Shown here: piece after piece, positions 24,071-32,636 of the stretch | Numbering within the stretch: the first letter of the stretch is position 1 | Layout: each line of letters begins with the position of its first letter | Assembly: GCA_021809425.1 (NCBI GenBank) | Contig: JAKBAA010000028.1 | Span: 1-39,459, forward strand | DNA from: Actinomycetes bacterium | Lineage (GTDB): Bacteria; Actinomycetota; Acidimicrobiia; Acidimicrobiales; Bog-793 | Reading direction: 5' to 3' | DNA: 39,459 bases | Translations under genes and position numbers: made by a program | The notes under the pieces: model-generated | Database searches by the model: none | Seen by the model: only the letters and a program-made list of their open reading frames with translations | What the model was told of the DNA's origin: nothing

Positions 24071-26356
24071 TCAGCGGCCCCGCTGCAAGCAGGCCCAGAC
24101 GCGCTCGGAGGTGAAGGGCATCGTGAGGCCGCTCGTGTCGTGGTCGCGCAGCGCGTCGAAGATGGCGTTCGCGATCGCCGGCGGGGCTCCGATCGTCCCC
24201 GACTCCCCGGCGCCCTTCGTCCCGAGCGGCACGTTGGGGTTCGGGGTGACGTGCGCTCGCAGGTCGAGCGGCGGCATCTCGCGGACGGTCGGGAGGTGGT
24301 AGTCGAGCAGCGTGGCGGAGACGGGATTGCCTGCCTCGTCGAAGCGGGCCTCCTCGTAGAGCGCCTGCCCGATGCCCTGCGCGATCGAGCCCACCACCTG
24401 GCCTTCGACGAGGAGCGGGTTGATCATGACGCCGACGTCGTCGACGGCAACCAGCCGGCGCAGCGTGACCTCGCCGGTCTCGCGCTCGACCTCGACGACG
24501 GCGACGTAGCAGCCGAACGGGAAGGCCTGCGGGGAGGCGAAGGTGTGCTCGCAGACGAGCGGGCCGCGCTTCTGGCCGACCTCGCCGAGGGTGAGCGCTG
24601 CGTCGTCGGGTCCGATGAAGCGCTCTCCCTCCCGCCGCACCTCCTCGACCGGTGCGCCGAGCAGCTCGGCCGCCGCCGCCTGCGCCTTGTCCATCAGCTC
24701 CGAGGCAGCGAGGTAGGCAGCGGTCCCCCCGACCTGGATCGAGCGGCTGGCGAACGCCCCGGTGCCCTCGCGCACCTCGGCCGTGTCGCCGAGGCGCACG
24801 GTGATCGAGCACGGATCGCGCCCGGTCGCCTCGGCGACGATCTGCGCGAAGGAGATCTGGTGCCCCTGGCCCTGGGTGGCCGTGCCGATGCGGGCGATCA
24901 GCTCGCCGCTGTCGGCGAGGGTGACCTCGGCGAACTCGGTGGAGCCGGCGTCGCCCCCCGAGCGCTCCAGCCACGTCGCGACGCCGATGCCGAGCAGGCG
25001 CTCCGCCTTGTCGGCGCGCCGCTGCTCCTGCTCGGCCCGCAGCGCTGCCAGGTCGACCGCACCGAGCGCCGTGTCGAGGGCCGAGGCGTAGCGGCCGCTG
25101 TCGTAGCGCACGCCGGTCGGCGAGCGATACGGGAAGGCGTCCTCGGCGACGAGGTTCTGGCGCCGCAGCTCGATCGGGTCGATCCCGAGGCGCTCGGCGG
25201 CGAGGTCGACGAGGCGCTCGAGCGCGAACGCGGCCTCCGGCCGGCCGGCGCCGCGGTAGGAGGCCGTCGGTGTCTTGTTCGTGACGACCGAGCGCACCCG
25301 CACGTGCACCGCAGGGATGGCGTAGGGCCCCGACATCATCATCGCCGTGAGGCGGGGCAGGAAGGCTCCGGTGTGGGGGTAGGCGCCGATGTCGGCGAGC
25401 AGGTCGACCTCGAGGGCGAGGAAGCGCCCGTCCTCGCGACAGCCGAGGCGCAGGCGCGCGCGCTGACCCCGCCCGTGCGTGCCGGCGGTGAAGGCCTCGC
25501 TGCGGTCCTCGATCCATCGAACGGGGCGCTGCAGCTCGAGCGCTGCTGCCGCCACGGCCAGGTACTCGCCGTACACCTGGCTCTTTGCCCCGAAGGCGCC
25601 GCCGACGAAGGGCACGGTGACGCGCACGTGCTCGCGGGCGAGGCCGAGCGCAGCGGCCAGGCCGTCGCGCAGGCGGTGGGGCGCCTGGTGCGAGCAGTAG
25701 ACGCGCAGGCCCCCCTCGACCGGCTCGACGAGGATGGCGCGCGCCTCGAGCGACATCGGCGCCACCCGCTGGTTGTCGAGCACCGTCTCGACCACGACCG
25801 GGCTCCGATCGACCGCCTCCGTGCAGGGAGCCCCCACGTCCATCTCGACCGCCACGTTGCCGAGCCCGGGGAACAGCTCGGGGGAGCCAGGCTCGGTCGC
25901 TGCGTCGACGTCGAGCACCGGCTCGAGCGCATCGAGGTCGACCTCCACGAGCCCCGCCGCGTCCTCGGCGAGGTAGCGGCTCTCGGCGACGACCATCGCG
26001 ATGGGCTCGCCGACGAAGCGGACACGCTCCCCCGAGAGCGGGCGCCGGCCCATGTCGCCGGGGAGCCCGCCTCGTGACGCCTTGGGGACCTCGCCGACCT
26101 GGGCGAGATCGGCGGCGGTCCATACCCCGAGCACGCCGGGTGCCTGACGCGCCGCGGCCACCTCGATGCCGCGTACGACGCCGTGGGCGAGGAAGCTGCG
26201 CACGAAGGCGGCGTCGACGCGACCGGCGGGGGCGAGATCGGCGACGAAGTGGCCGGTGCCGGTGACGAGCGGGATGTCCTCCGGGCGCAGGAGACTGTTC
26301 CCGACGTGCACAAAGTGCTGCTCCCCTGTCGCCTGCGGCTCCTTCGCGGCGGCCAT
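24071..26356 (-). CDS. Molybdenum hydroxylase large subunit (xanthine dehydrogenase/CoxL family, form II)
   Basis: Predicted 761-residue Mo-cofactor subunit. N-terminal GNSLLRPEDIPLVTGTGHFVAD, FVGGAFGAK, AYxRGAGR-type active site at about residues 367-372 (reading SYRGAGR), and the catalytic glutamate E718 in KGAGESGTIG. The AYRCSFR sequence with the catalytic cysteine of true CO dehydrogenases is absent, so this is a form II enzyme acting on an organic substrate. ATG 26356 is 26 nt from the divergent start of the FAD subunit; GTG at 26305 would give more room. Partner subunits (26383 and 27249) are on the opposite strand, unusual for this enzyme family. Confidence 0.92.
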   Translation of the reverse strand: MAAAKEPQATGEQHFVHVGNSLLRPEDIPLVTGTGHFVADLAPAGRVDAAFVRSFLAHGVVRGIEVAAARQAPGVLGVWTAADLAQVGEVPKASRGGLPGDMGRRPLSGERVRFVGEPIAMVVAESRYLAEDAAGLVEVDLDALEPVLDVDAATEPGSPELFPGLGNVAVEMDVGAPCTEAVDRSPVVVETVLDNQRVAPMSLEARAILVEPVEGGLRVYCSHQAPHRLRDGLAAALGLAREHVRVTVPFVGGAFGAKSQVYGEYLAVAAAALELQRPVRWIEDRSEAFTAGTHGRGQRARLRLGCREDGRFLALEVDLLADIGAYPHTGAFLPRLTAMMMSGPYAIPAVHVRVRSVVTNKTPTASYRGAGRPEAAFALERLVDLAAERLGIDPIELRRQNLVAEDAFPYRSPTGVRYDSGRYASALDTALGAVDLAALRAEQEQRRADKAERLLGIGVATWLERSGGDAGSTEFAEVTLADSGELIARIGTATQGQGHQISFAQIVAEATGRDPCSITVRLGDTAEVREGTGAFASRSIQVGGTAAYLAASELMDKAQAAAAELLGAPVEEVRREGERFIGPDDAALTLGEVGQKRGPLVCEHTFASPQAFPFGCYVAVVEVERETGEVTLRRLVAVDDVGVMINPLLVEGQVVGSIAQGIGQALYEEARFDEAGNPVSATLLDYHLPTVREMPPLDLRAHVTPNPNVPLGTKGAGESGTIGAPPAIANAIFDALRDHDTSGLTMPFTSERVWACLQRGR

Positions 26357-26382
26357 TGCGCTCGATAGTACAGTTTTGGCCG

Positions 26383-27252
26383 ATGAAGCCGCAATCGTTC
26401 GAATACGTCCGAGCCGGGACGCTCGACTCGGCGCTCGAGATTCTGGCGGATGCCGGCGACGAGGCCAAGGTGATCGCCGGCGGGCAGAGCCTCGTGCCGG
26501 TCATGAACCTGCGTCTCGCCCGGCCGGCGGTGCTCGTCGACATCAACCCGCTCGCCGAGCTGGCGCGCGTCGAGCAGCGCGCCGGCGCGCTGCGGCTCGG
26601 CGCGCTGGTCCGCCACCGCACCCTCGAGCGCGGCGAGGTCGGCGGCGCCCTCGGGGGCCTGCTTGCCGAGGTCGCTGGTCACATCGGCCATGTGCCGGTG
26701 CGCGTCCGCGGCAGCATCGGCGGGAGCCTGGCGCATGCCGATCCGGGCGCGGAGTGGTGCCTTGTGGCGCTCGCCCTGGAGGCCGAGGTCGAGATCGCTC
26801 GGCGCGGCGAGCGGCGGCGCCTGACCGTTGACGCCTTCCTCGACGGTCCGTTCACCACCGCGCTCGCGCCAGATGAGCTGGTGCTCGGGCTCGAGCTCGC
26901 CCGCCGCCCGGGCTGGTCGTACGGCTTCGCCGAGCACGCCCGGACCCATGGGGCCTTTGCCCAGTCCGGCGCGTGCGTCGCCCTCCAGGTGCGCGACGAG
27001 GTCGTCGCTGCCGCCCGCGTCGCCGTGATGGGGGTCGGCGGGCGCGCCGAGCGCCTCGGACCGGTCGAGGCAGCCGTTGTCGGCCGCCCCGCCAACGGGG
27101 CCGCCGCGGCGGCGGCCGGGGCGTGCCGCGAGGTGGTCGATCCCGCGGGCTACGACGAGGTCTCCCCCGACTACCTGCGGGCGCTCGCCGCAGCCGTGGT
27201 CCGGCGGGCGACCGCCGCGGCGATCGCCGCCCCGACCGAGGAGCGGCAGTGA
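26383..27252 (+). CDS. Molybdenum hydroxylase FAD-binding (medium) subunit, CoxM-like
   Basis: Predicted 289-residue FAD subunit. AGGQSLVPVMNLRLARP is the FAD pyrophosphate-binding motif; RGSIGGSLAHADPGAEW is the second flavin motif, in the usual order. ATG 26383 chosen; it starts MKPQSFEYVRAGTLDSAL as in family members. It transfers electrons from the Fe-S subunit to an acceptor. The stop overlaps the small-subunit start by 2 nt (GTGA at 27249-27252). Its promoter would have to lie inside the divergent large-subunit gene or in the very short 26-nt gap. Confidence 0.92.
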   Translation: MKPQSFEYVRAGTLDSALEILADAGDEAKVIAGGQSLVPVMNLRLARPAVLVDINPLAELARVEQRAGALRLGALVRHRTLERGEVGGALGGLLAEVAGHIGHVPVRVRGSIGGSLAHADPGAEWCLVALALEAEVEIARRGERRRLTVDAFLDGPFTTALAPDELVLGLELARRPGWSYGFAEHARTHGAFAQSGACVALQVRDEVVAAARVAVMGVGGRAERLGPVEAAVVGRPANGAAAAAAGACREVVDPAGYDEVSPDYLRALAAAVVRRATAAAIAAPTEERQ

Positions 27253-27740
27253 GGATCGAGCTCTCCGTCAACGGGGTCGCCCGCGCGCTGGAGTGCGAGG
27301 AGCGCACCAGCCTCGCGGACGCGCTGCGCGAGCAGCTGGGGCTCACCGGGACGCACCTCGGCTGCGAGCAGGGCTCCTGCGGCGCCTGCAGCGTGCTGCT
27401 CGACGGGCAGCCCGTTCGTTCGTGCCTGCTCTTCGCCGTCCAGTGCGACGGCGCCGCGATCACGACCGTCGAGGGGCTCGCTCCGGCGGGCGAGCTGCAC
27501 CCGATCCAGCGGGCCTTCCACGAGCAGCACGCGCTGCAGTGCGGCTTCTGCACGCCCGGCTTTCTCACGGTGCTCTACGGCGCGCTCGAGGACGCCCGGC
27601 GAGCGTCGCGGCACCTGGACGACAACGAGCTGACCACGCTCGTCGGCTCGGGCCTGTGCCGGTGCACCGGCTACCACCCCATCCTCGCCGCCGCCCGTCA
27701 GGCGGCCCGTGAGCTCGGCGTCTACGCCGAGGGTGGGTGA
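27249..27740 (+). CDS. Molybdenum hydroxylase 2Fe-2S (small) subunit, CoxS-like
   Basis: Predicted 163-residue protein with two [2Fe-2S] clusters: the plant-type site GCEQGSCGAC plus a later Cys in RSCLLF, and the second site QCGFCTPGF with CRCTGY. All expected cysteines are present. GTG start overlaps the FAD-subunit stop. It carries electrons from the Mo site of the large subunit to FAD. Confidence 0.93.
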   Translation: MRIELSVNGVARALECEERTSLADALREQLGLTGTHLGCEQGSCGACSVLLDGQPVRSCLLFAVQCDGAAITTVEGLAPAGELHPIQRAFHEQHALQCGFCTPGFLTVLYGALEDARRASRHLDDNELTTLVGSGLCRCTGYHPILAAARQAARELGVYAEGG

Positions 27741-27770
27741 GCCTTCACGCCCCTGCCGCTCGTGGGCGGC

Positions 27771-28610
27771 CTATGTCCGCTTCGAGGACCTCGCCCTCGA
27801 CCGGCCGTTGGTGGCGGGGCCCCCTTCCGGCCCGGCGCCACCGTTGGCGGTGCGCCACTGCGGGCCGCCCGGCCCTGTCGGGGCGTTCGTCGCGAGCTGA
27901 TCGGAGCCTTGCCGTACCCGCTCGAGCGCGGCGCGGCGCGACCCGGCGATGTGACGGTGGGCCGCCTCGCGGGCGGCTTCGGCGTCGTGGCGCCGGAGCG
28001 CATCGATCAGCGCGTCGTGGTCGTGACGGGACTGGCCGAGGCGCCCCGGCACGGCGAGGGTCGTCTCCATGCCGGCGGCGAGCATCTCCTGGAGCACGCC
28101 GACCATCTGCGAGAGGAAGCGGTTGCGTGCCATCTCGACGATGCGCAGGTGGAACTCGGCATCGAGGCGCCCGACGTGGCTGAAGTCGATCGGCTCGACC
28201 CGCGCGGCATCCATGGAATGCAGGATGTCCTCGAGCTCGCCGATCTCGCTCTCCGTGGCGCTCTCTGCCGCCCAGCCCGCCGCCGCACCCTCGAGCACCT
28301 CGCGCATCGCGAACAGCTCGCTCAAGGTGAGCTCGAGGTTCGCCAGCCGGGACCGCATCGCGCTCGGGGCATCCTGGCGCACGAACACCCCCTGGCCATG
28401 GCGGACGACGAGGCGGCCACGCGCCTCGAGGGTCTTCACCGCCTCACGCAGCGCCGGCCGGCTCACACCGAGCATGCGCGCCATGTCCCGCTCGGCGGGA
28501 AGCCGCTCGCCCTCGGAGAGCTGGTCGTTCGTGATCAGCTCCTCGATGCGGACGACGATGCGATCGGTGAGGTTGCCCGCCTCCTTGATCGGCGTCCAGA
28601 TGGCGTCCAC
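27771..28610 (-). CDS. GntR-family transcriptional regulator, FadR subfamily
   Basis: Predicted 279-residue regulator. The winged helix-turn-helix (about 16-75) has ERLPAERDMARMLGVSRPALREAVKTLEARGRL, the classic GntR signature. The FCD effector domain (about 95-235) has DAEFHLRI and HDHDALIDALRRHDAEAAREAAHRHI, with the histidines and aspartate of the metal/effector pocket. The C-terminal ~35 residues are a Gly/Pro/Arg-rich extension without a known fold. GTG start at 28610. Divergent from the ABC importer operon; the 168-nt gap carries two GGTCAGA motifs (28680, 28754). FadR-type regulators usually bind carboxylic acids and repress the adjacent catabolic genes. Confidence 0.9.
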   Translation of the reverse strand: MDAIWTPIKEAGNLTDRIVVRIEELITNDQLSEGERLPAERDMARMLGVSRPALREAVKTLEARGRLVVRHGQGVFVRQDAPSAMRSRLANLELTLSELFAMREVLEGAAAGWAAESATESEIGELEDILHSMDAARVEPIDFSHVGRLDAEFHLRIVEMARNRFLSQMVGVLQEMLAAGMETTLAVPGRLGQSRHDHDALIDALRRHDAEAAREAAHRHIAGSRRAALERVRQGSDQLATNAPTGPGGPQWRTANGGAGPEGGPATNGRSRARSSKRT

Positions 28611-28679
28611 GTCCGTCCCGTTCCTCGAGCCTGAGCTGGCACCGGTGCGCCGGCCGTTCCAGCATAGGACGGACGGGGT

Positions 28680-28762
28680 GGTCAGAGGTCATCTCTTGCC
28701 GGTCGCAGAGGGCGCTTGCTCGCCGGGCGCGCGCTGTTTAGAGTGTGGAAAGAGGTCAGACC
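28680..28762. promoter_or_regulatory. Divergent GntR/ABC control region with two operator-like motifs
   Basis: GGTCAGAGGTC (28680-28690) is identical to the 11-mer at 16647-16657. GGTCAGACC (28754-28762) is a short palindrome (GGTC/GACC arms) close to the FadR-subfamily pattern. A weak promoter for the ABC operon is TTGCTC (28716-28721) and TTTAGA (28737-28742, spacer 15), with GGTCAGACC starting 11 nt after the -10. The second site would block the start of transcription when occupied. Operator assignment is inference. Confidence 0.45.
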
Positions 28763-28777
28763 GGAGGCGGGGAACGG

Positions 28778-29623
28778 ATGGCATCGGTGGAGACGGCGAG
28801 CGCGCCGAGGGATGGGCACCGGGTGGCCAGCGCGGCTGAGAGTGGCCAGCGCGGGGGCGATATCGTCTGCTCGGGCCTGTACAAGTGGTTCGGCGACAGT
28901 CCAGTGATCGCCAGCCTCGACCTGTACGTCGCGCGGAACCAGTTCGTGTGCGTGGTCGGGCCGTCGGGGTGTGGCAAGACGACCTTGCTGCGCATGATGG
29001 CCGGGCTGGCGTCGATCGACAGCGGCACGATCGCGATCAGCGGTCAGCGGGTCACCGAGCCGTTGGCGAGCGTGGCCGTCGTCTTCCAGCACTACGGGTT
29101 GTTCCCGTGGAAGACGGTGTTCCACAACGTGGCCCTGCCCCTGCGGGCGGCGGGCGTGACGAAGGGGGAGGCAGCCCGGCGCGCGAACGACGCGCTCAAG
29201 CTCGTCGGGCTGAACGACATCGGCAACCAGTACCCGGCCCAGCTCTCGGGCGGCATGAAGCAGCGTGTCGGGCTCGCCCGGGCGCTCGCGATCCAGCCGG
29301 AGGTGGTGCTGCTCGACGAGCCGTTCGCGGCGGTGGACGCCCAGACACGCGAGATCCTCCAAGAGGAGCTGCTCGCGCTGTGGAGCCGCTACCAGCAGAC
29401 GGCGGTCTTCGTCACCCACTCGATCGACGAGGCGATCACCCTCGCCGATCGGGTGATCGTGATGGGCGCCAAGCCCGGCCGCATCCTCGACGACATCGAG
29501 GTCCCGATCGGCCGTCCGCGCTCGGTCGCCTCGGTGCGCCGACACGAGTCCTACGCGCCCCTTCGGGAGCAGATCTGGGAGCAGCTGCGGGGCTCGAGCA
29601 CCGCCGGCGGGGAGAGGGGTTAG
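28778..29623 (+). CDS. ABC transporter ATP-binding protein (SsuB/TauB type)
   Basis: Predicted 281-residue ATPase. Walker A GPSGCGKTT at 61-69, Q-loop Q104 in VVFQHYGLFPW, signature LSGGMKQR from 156, Walker B VVLLDEP (176-182) and switch H214. These and the VTHSIDEAI segment fit the nitrate/sulfonate/taurine importer class. ATG 28778 follows GGAGGCGGGG. The permease gene starts 2 nt after its stop (29623/29626). Energises the permease and works with the two SsuA-like binding proteins at 18266 and 32637. Confidence 0.93.
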   Translation: MASVETASAPRDGHRVASAAESGQRGGDIVCSGLYKWFGDSPVIASLDLYVARNQFVCVVGPSGCGKTTLLRMMAGLASIDSGTIAISGQRVTEPLASVAVVFQHYGLFPWKTVFHNVALPLRAAGVTKGEAARRANDALKLVGLNDIGNQYPAQLSGGMKQRVGLARALAIQPEVVLLDEPFAAVDAQTREILQEELLALWSRYQQTAVFVTHSIDEAITLADRVIVMGAKPGRILDDIEVPIGRPRSVASVRRHESYAPLREQIWEQLRGSSTAGGERG

Positions 29624-29625
29624 CC

Positions 29626-30528
29626 GTGGCCCAGAGGGTCGAACCGAAGGCCGTGGGCGCGGCCACGCCTGCAGGGCCGCAAGGAGACGTGGCCGTCATC
29701 AGCGACACGGTGCTCGGTGCCCAGATCCGGGACGCACGTCGGCGCCGGGCGCGCCGGGCGCGCCGGCGCTTCCTCGCCATCCGGCTGATCTCTCTCGTCG
29801 TCGTCTTCGGCGCCTGGCAGATCTACGGGATGCACACGATCGCGATCTTGTTTGCGCCCATCTCGACCGTCCTGCACCAGGGCTACCTGCTCTTCGCCCA
29901 CGATCAGCTCGGCTCGCAGCTCGGGTACAGCATGTGGACGTTCGCCTGCGGCTACGCGATCGGCGTGGCGATCGGGATCGTGCTCGGGATGCTGATGGGC
30001 GCCTACCGCTGGGCAGAGGCCGCGGCCTCCATGTACGTGTTCGCCCTGTACGCGACGCCGATGGTGGCGCTCGTGCCGATCATCTCGCTGTGGATCGGCT
30101 TCGACGCCACGGCCCAGATCGTGATCATCGCCCTGTTCGTCACCTGGCCGATGACCGTCACGGTCTTCCACGGCGTGCGCCAGATCGACGCCGAGCTGAT
30201 GGAGGTATCGCGGTCGCTGCGGCTCAACCGGCGCCAGATGTGGGTGCACGTGCTGCTGCCGGGCGCGGTGCCCTTTGTCATCACGGGCGCCACCCAAGGC
30301 GTCGCGATGGGCCTCGTCGGTGTGATCATCGCCGAGCTGCAGACCCAGCTGTCGGGCCTCGGCGACGCGCTCCAGACCCAGTCGCAGACCTACCACACGG
30401 CCGCCGCGCTTGCCGTCATCCTCCTCATCATGGTGCTCGGGGTGGGGTTGCGGGCGATCCTCGGCCTCGTCCACCACCGCGCCGTCCCGTGGCTCCGCAT
30501 CGACCGCGGGGACGGGGCGCAGCGCTAG
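29626..30528 (+). CDS. ABC transporter permease (SsuC/TauC type)
   Basis: Predicted 300-residue inner-membrane protein, about 6 TM helices. The BPD_transp_1 fold is marked by PMVALVPIISLWIGFDATAQI, and the EAA loop by EVSRSLRLNRRQMWVHVLLPGAVP. The N-terminal 45 residues are cytoplasmic and Arg-rich. GTG start 2 nt after the ATPase gene. Forms the importer with the ATPase at 28778. Confidence 0.92.
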   Translation: MAQRVEPKAVGAATPAGPQGDVAVISDTVLGAQIRDARRRRARRARRRFLAIRLISLVVVFGAWQIYGMHTIAILFAPISTVLHQGYLLFAHDQLGSQLGYSMWTFACGYAIGVAIGIVLGMLMGAYRWAEAAASMYVFALYATPMVALVPIISLWIGFDATAQIVIIALFVTWPMTVTVFHGVRQIDAELMEVSRSLRLNRRQMWVHVLLPGAVPFVITGATQGVAMGLVGVIIAELQTQLSGLGDALQTQSQTYHTAAALAVILLIMVLGVGLRAILGLVHHRAVPWLRIDRGDGAQR

Positions 30529-30578
30529 GGGCGAAGCCGAAGAAGGCAGGCAAGGCCGAGGAGACCAAAGGAGAAGGC

Positions 30579-31421
30579 GTGCGCCTCGTAACGTTTCACG
30601 TCCCCGGGGGGACGCGTGCTGGTCGCGTCGAGGGCGAGGAGATCGTCGAGCTCGCCGGCGCCGACGTCGGCTCGTTGCTCGAGGCGGGCGCGAGCCTGGA
30701 GGCCCTCGCCACCGCGCCCGGGCGCGGGCGGCATCTGCTTGCGGACGTTCGCCTGGCGCCGCCGATCCTGCGCCCGCCGGCGATCGTCTGCGTGGGGCGG
30801 AACTACGCCGCCCACGCCGCCGAGGTGCGCGCCGAGGTCGGAGGGTTCCCGACGCTGTTCGCCAAGTACGCCTCGTCGCTGCTCGGGCCACGCGACGACC
30901 TCGTGCTGCAGGGGGCGTCGGACGCGGTCGACTGGGAGGTGGAGCTCGCCTTCGTGGTCACAAGGCCCGGGCGGCACCTCGACGAGGAGGCAGCGGGCAC
31001 CTGTATCGGGCTGTACACCGTGGCGAACGACGTGTCGATGCGGGACTGGCAGCGGCGCACCAGCCAGTTCCTCCAGGGAAAGACCTTCGAAGCGAGCACG
31101 CCGCTCGGCCCCTTCCTCGTCACCGCGGACGAGCTGCCCGCCGCCCCCGAGGACGGTCTCCGGCTCACCTGCCGCGTCGACGACGAGCTCGTCCAGGACG
31201 GCAGCACCAAGGAGATGGTGTTCCCGCCGGCCGAGGTCGCCGCCTACATCAGCACGTTCATGACCCTCGAGCCGGGAATGGTGGTGCTGACCGGGACGCC
31301 CGACGGCGTCGGAGCCGCCCGGACCCCGCCGGTGTTCCTTCGTCCGGGCCAGATGCTCCACAGCGCCGTCGAGGGCATCGGCGAGCTGGTCAATCGCTGC
31401 GTGGTCACGGAGGGCCGATGA
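30579..31421 (+). CDS. Fumarylacetoacetase (FAH)-family protein
   Basis: Predicted 280-residue enzyme. Metal-binding E120-x-E122 (DWEVELAFVV) and D151 (NDVSMRDWQ), then GKTFEAS and GSTKEMVF, as in FAH and 2-hydroxyhepta-2,4-diene-1,7-dioate isomerases/oxaloacetate decarboxylases. The family splits or decarboxylates beta-diketo acids and oxaloacetate-like compounds. GTG 30579 has AAAGGAG (30567-30573) upstream. Its stop overlaps the start of the amidohydrolase gene (ATGA at 31418-31421). Confidence 0.9.
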   Translation: MRLVTFHVPGGTRAGRVEGEEIVELAGADVGSLLEAGASLEALATAPGRGRHLLADVRLAPPILRPPAIVCVGRNYAAHAAEVRAEVGGFPTLFAKYASSLLGPRDDLVLQGASDAVDWEVELAFVVTRPGRHLDEEAAGTCIGLYTVANDVSMRDWQRRTSQFLQGKTFEASTPLGPFLVTADELPAAPEDGLRLTCRVDDELVQDGSTKEMVFPPAEVAAYISTFMTLEPGMVVLTGTPDGVGAARTPPVFLRPGQMLHSAVEGIGELVNRCVVTEGR

Positions 31422-32440
31422 GCGTGCACCACGACGGGGGGGCCACCGACGTCCACATCCACGTGACACCCCCCACGCTGCTCGCGAGCGAGGGCGCGCA
31501 CGGGGCGTGGCGCCCGACGCTCGTGCGGGACGGCGCCGGGCGCCAGGAGCGCGTCGAGCTGGAGGGCCGGCCGATGCGCTCGATCGTGAAGGAGCTCTCC
31601 GACCTCGAGATCATCCTCACCGAGAACCTTCGGCGGGGCATCGATCGACTGGTCATCTCGCCGTGGGTGTCGACGCTCCCCCTCGAGCTCGACCCGGGAG
31701 CTGCCGCCGAGATCTGTCGCGTGCAGAACGCAGCGCTTGCCCAGGCGGCGAACGCGTATCCCGGTCGGCTGTTCGCCTTCGGCGCCGTGCCCCTGCAGGA
31801 TGCGGCGATCGCCGCCGAGGTGCTCGACGAGGCGCTCGGCCTCGGCCTGATCGGGGCGGAGATCACCCCGAGCGTGGCCAACCGCTGGCTGGGCGACCCG
31901 GCGCTCGAGCCCTTCTTCGCCGCAGCGGCCGAACGACGCGCCGCGCTCTTCGTGCACCCGGGGACCCACGGCCTCGGCCTCGACGTGTACGGCGACTACT
32001 ACCTGTGGAACGCGGTCGCCAACCCCGTCGAGACCGCGAGCGCGGCGGCGCACCTCATCATGGCGGGAACCCTGGAGCGCCACCCCGACCTGGTCGTCGT
32101 GCTCGCGCACGGCGGCGGGGTGCTGCCCAGCCTGGTCGGACGGCTCGAGCGTGCCTTCGCGGTGCGCGGCGAGGCCCGAAGGGCGCTACGCGAAGGTCCG
32201 CGGGCCTCCTTCTCCCGGCTCCACTTCGACACCGTGACCCACGACCGCGCCGTGCTCGCCGCGCTGGTCGCCGCGGTGGGCGCCGATCACGTCCTTCTCG
32301 GCTCGGACCACCCCTTCGACATGGGCCTCGACGACCCTGTGGGCGAGGTGCGCGCGCTCGGCCTCAGCCCGAAGGACACGGCGCTCGTGCTGGAGGAGAA
32401 CGCCACGGCGCTCGTGGTGGGGGTGCGGCGCTCGCGCTAG
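31418..32440 (+). CDS. Amidohydrolase-2 family protein (ACMSD-like)
   Basis: Predicted 340-residue TIM-barrel metalloenzyme. H13-x-H15 (DVHIHV), FVHPGTHG, LAHGGG, and D297 in GSDHPFD are the metal ligands and catalytic residues of the amidohydrolase-2 group, which decarboxylates or hydrolyses aromatic and cyclic acids. Overlaps the FAH-family gene by 4 nt. Together these suggest successive steps on a ring-derived acid, separate from sulfolactate chemistry. Confidence 0.88.
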   Translation: MSVHHDGGATDVHIHVTPPTLLASEGAHGAWRPTLVRDGAGRQERVELEGRPMRSIVKELSDLEIILTENLRRGIDRLVISPWVSTLPLELDPGAAAEICRVQNAALAQAANAYPGRLFAFGAVPLQDAAIAAEVLDEALGLGLIGAEITPSVANRWLGDPALEPFFAAAAERRAALFVHPGTHGLGLDVYGDYYLWNAVANPVETASAAAHLIMAGTLERHPDLVVVLAHGGGVLPSLVGRLERAFAVRGEARRALREGPRASFSRLHFDTVTHDRAVLAALVAAVGADHVLLGSDHPFDMGLDDPVGEVRALGLSPKDTALVLEENATALVVGVRRSR

Positions 32441-32511
32441 GTGACCGAGATGGACGTCCTATTGAGGGGGGAATGAGATCGGCGCAGGATTGTACGCAAA
32501 GCTTCCCAACA

Positions 32512-32593
32512 GCGCTCGCACGAGCGCGAAGCGTGCCAAAAGGTAAGACCAAAGACGTCGCCATGTGCGTACAGCACGCAACCGTACGTGCTG
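32512..32593. promoter_or_regulatory. Leader of the second binding-protein gene: palindromes and operator-like site
   Basis: Within the 196-nt gap are a perfect hairpin GCGCTCG-CA-CGAGCGC (32512-32527), GGTAAGACC (32542-32550; one base from GGTCAGACC), and an inverted repeat CAGCACG-N8-CGTGCTG (32572-32593). The region is less GC-rich than its surroundings. Likely a separately regulated promoter for the 32637 gene. A clear -35/-10 pair was not identified. Confidence 0.4.
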
Positions 32594-32636
32594 CACGGGG
32601 CGACACACGAACATCCAATTGAATGGGGGGTCCATA

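Noticed and set aside
24071..27740. True aerobic CO dehydrogenase (form I)
   Set aside because: The active-site loop reads SYRGAGR, not AYRCSFR, so the catalytic cysteine is missing.
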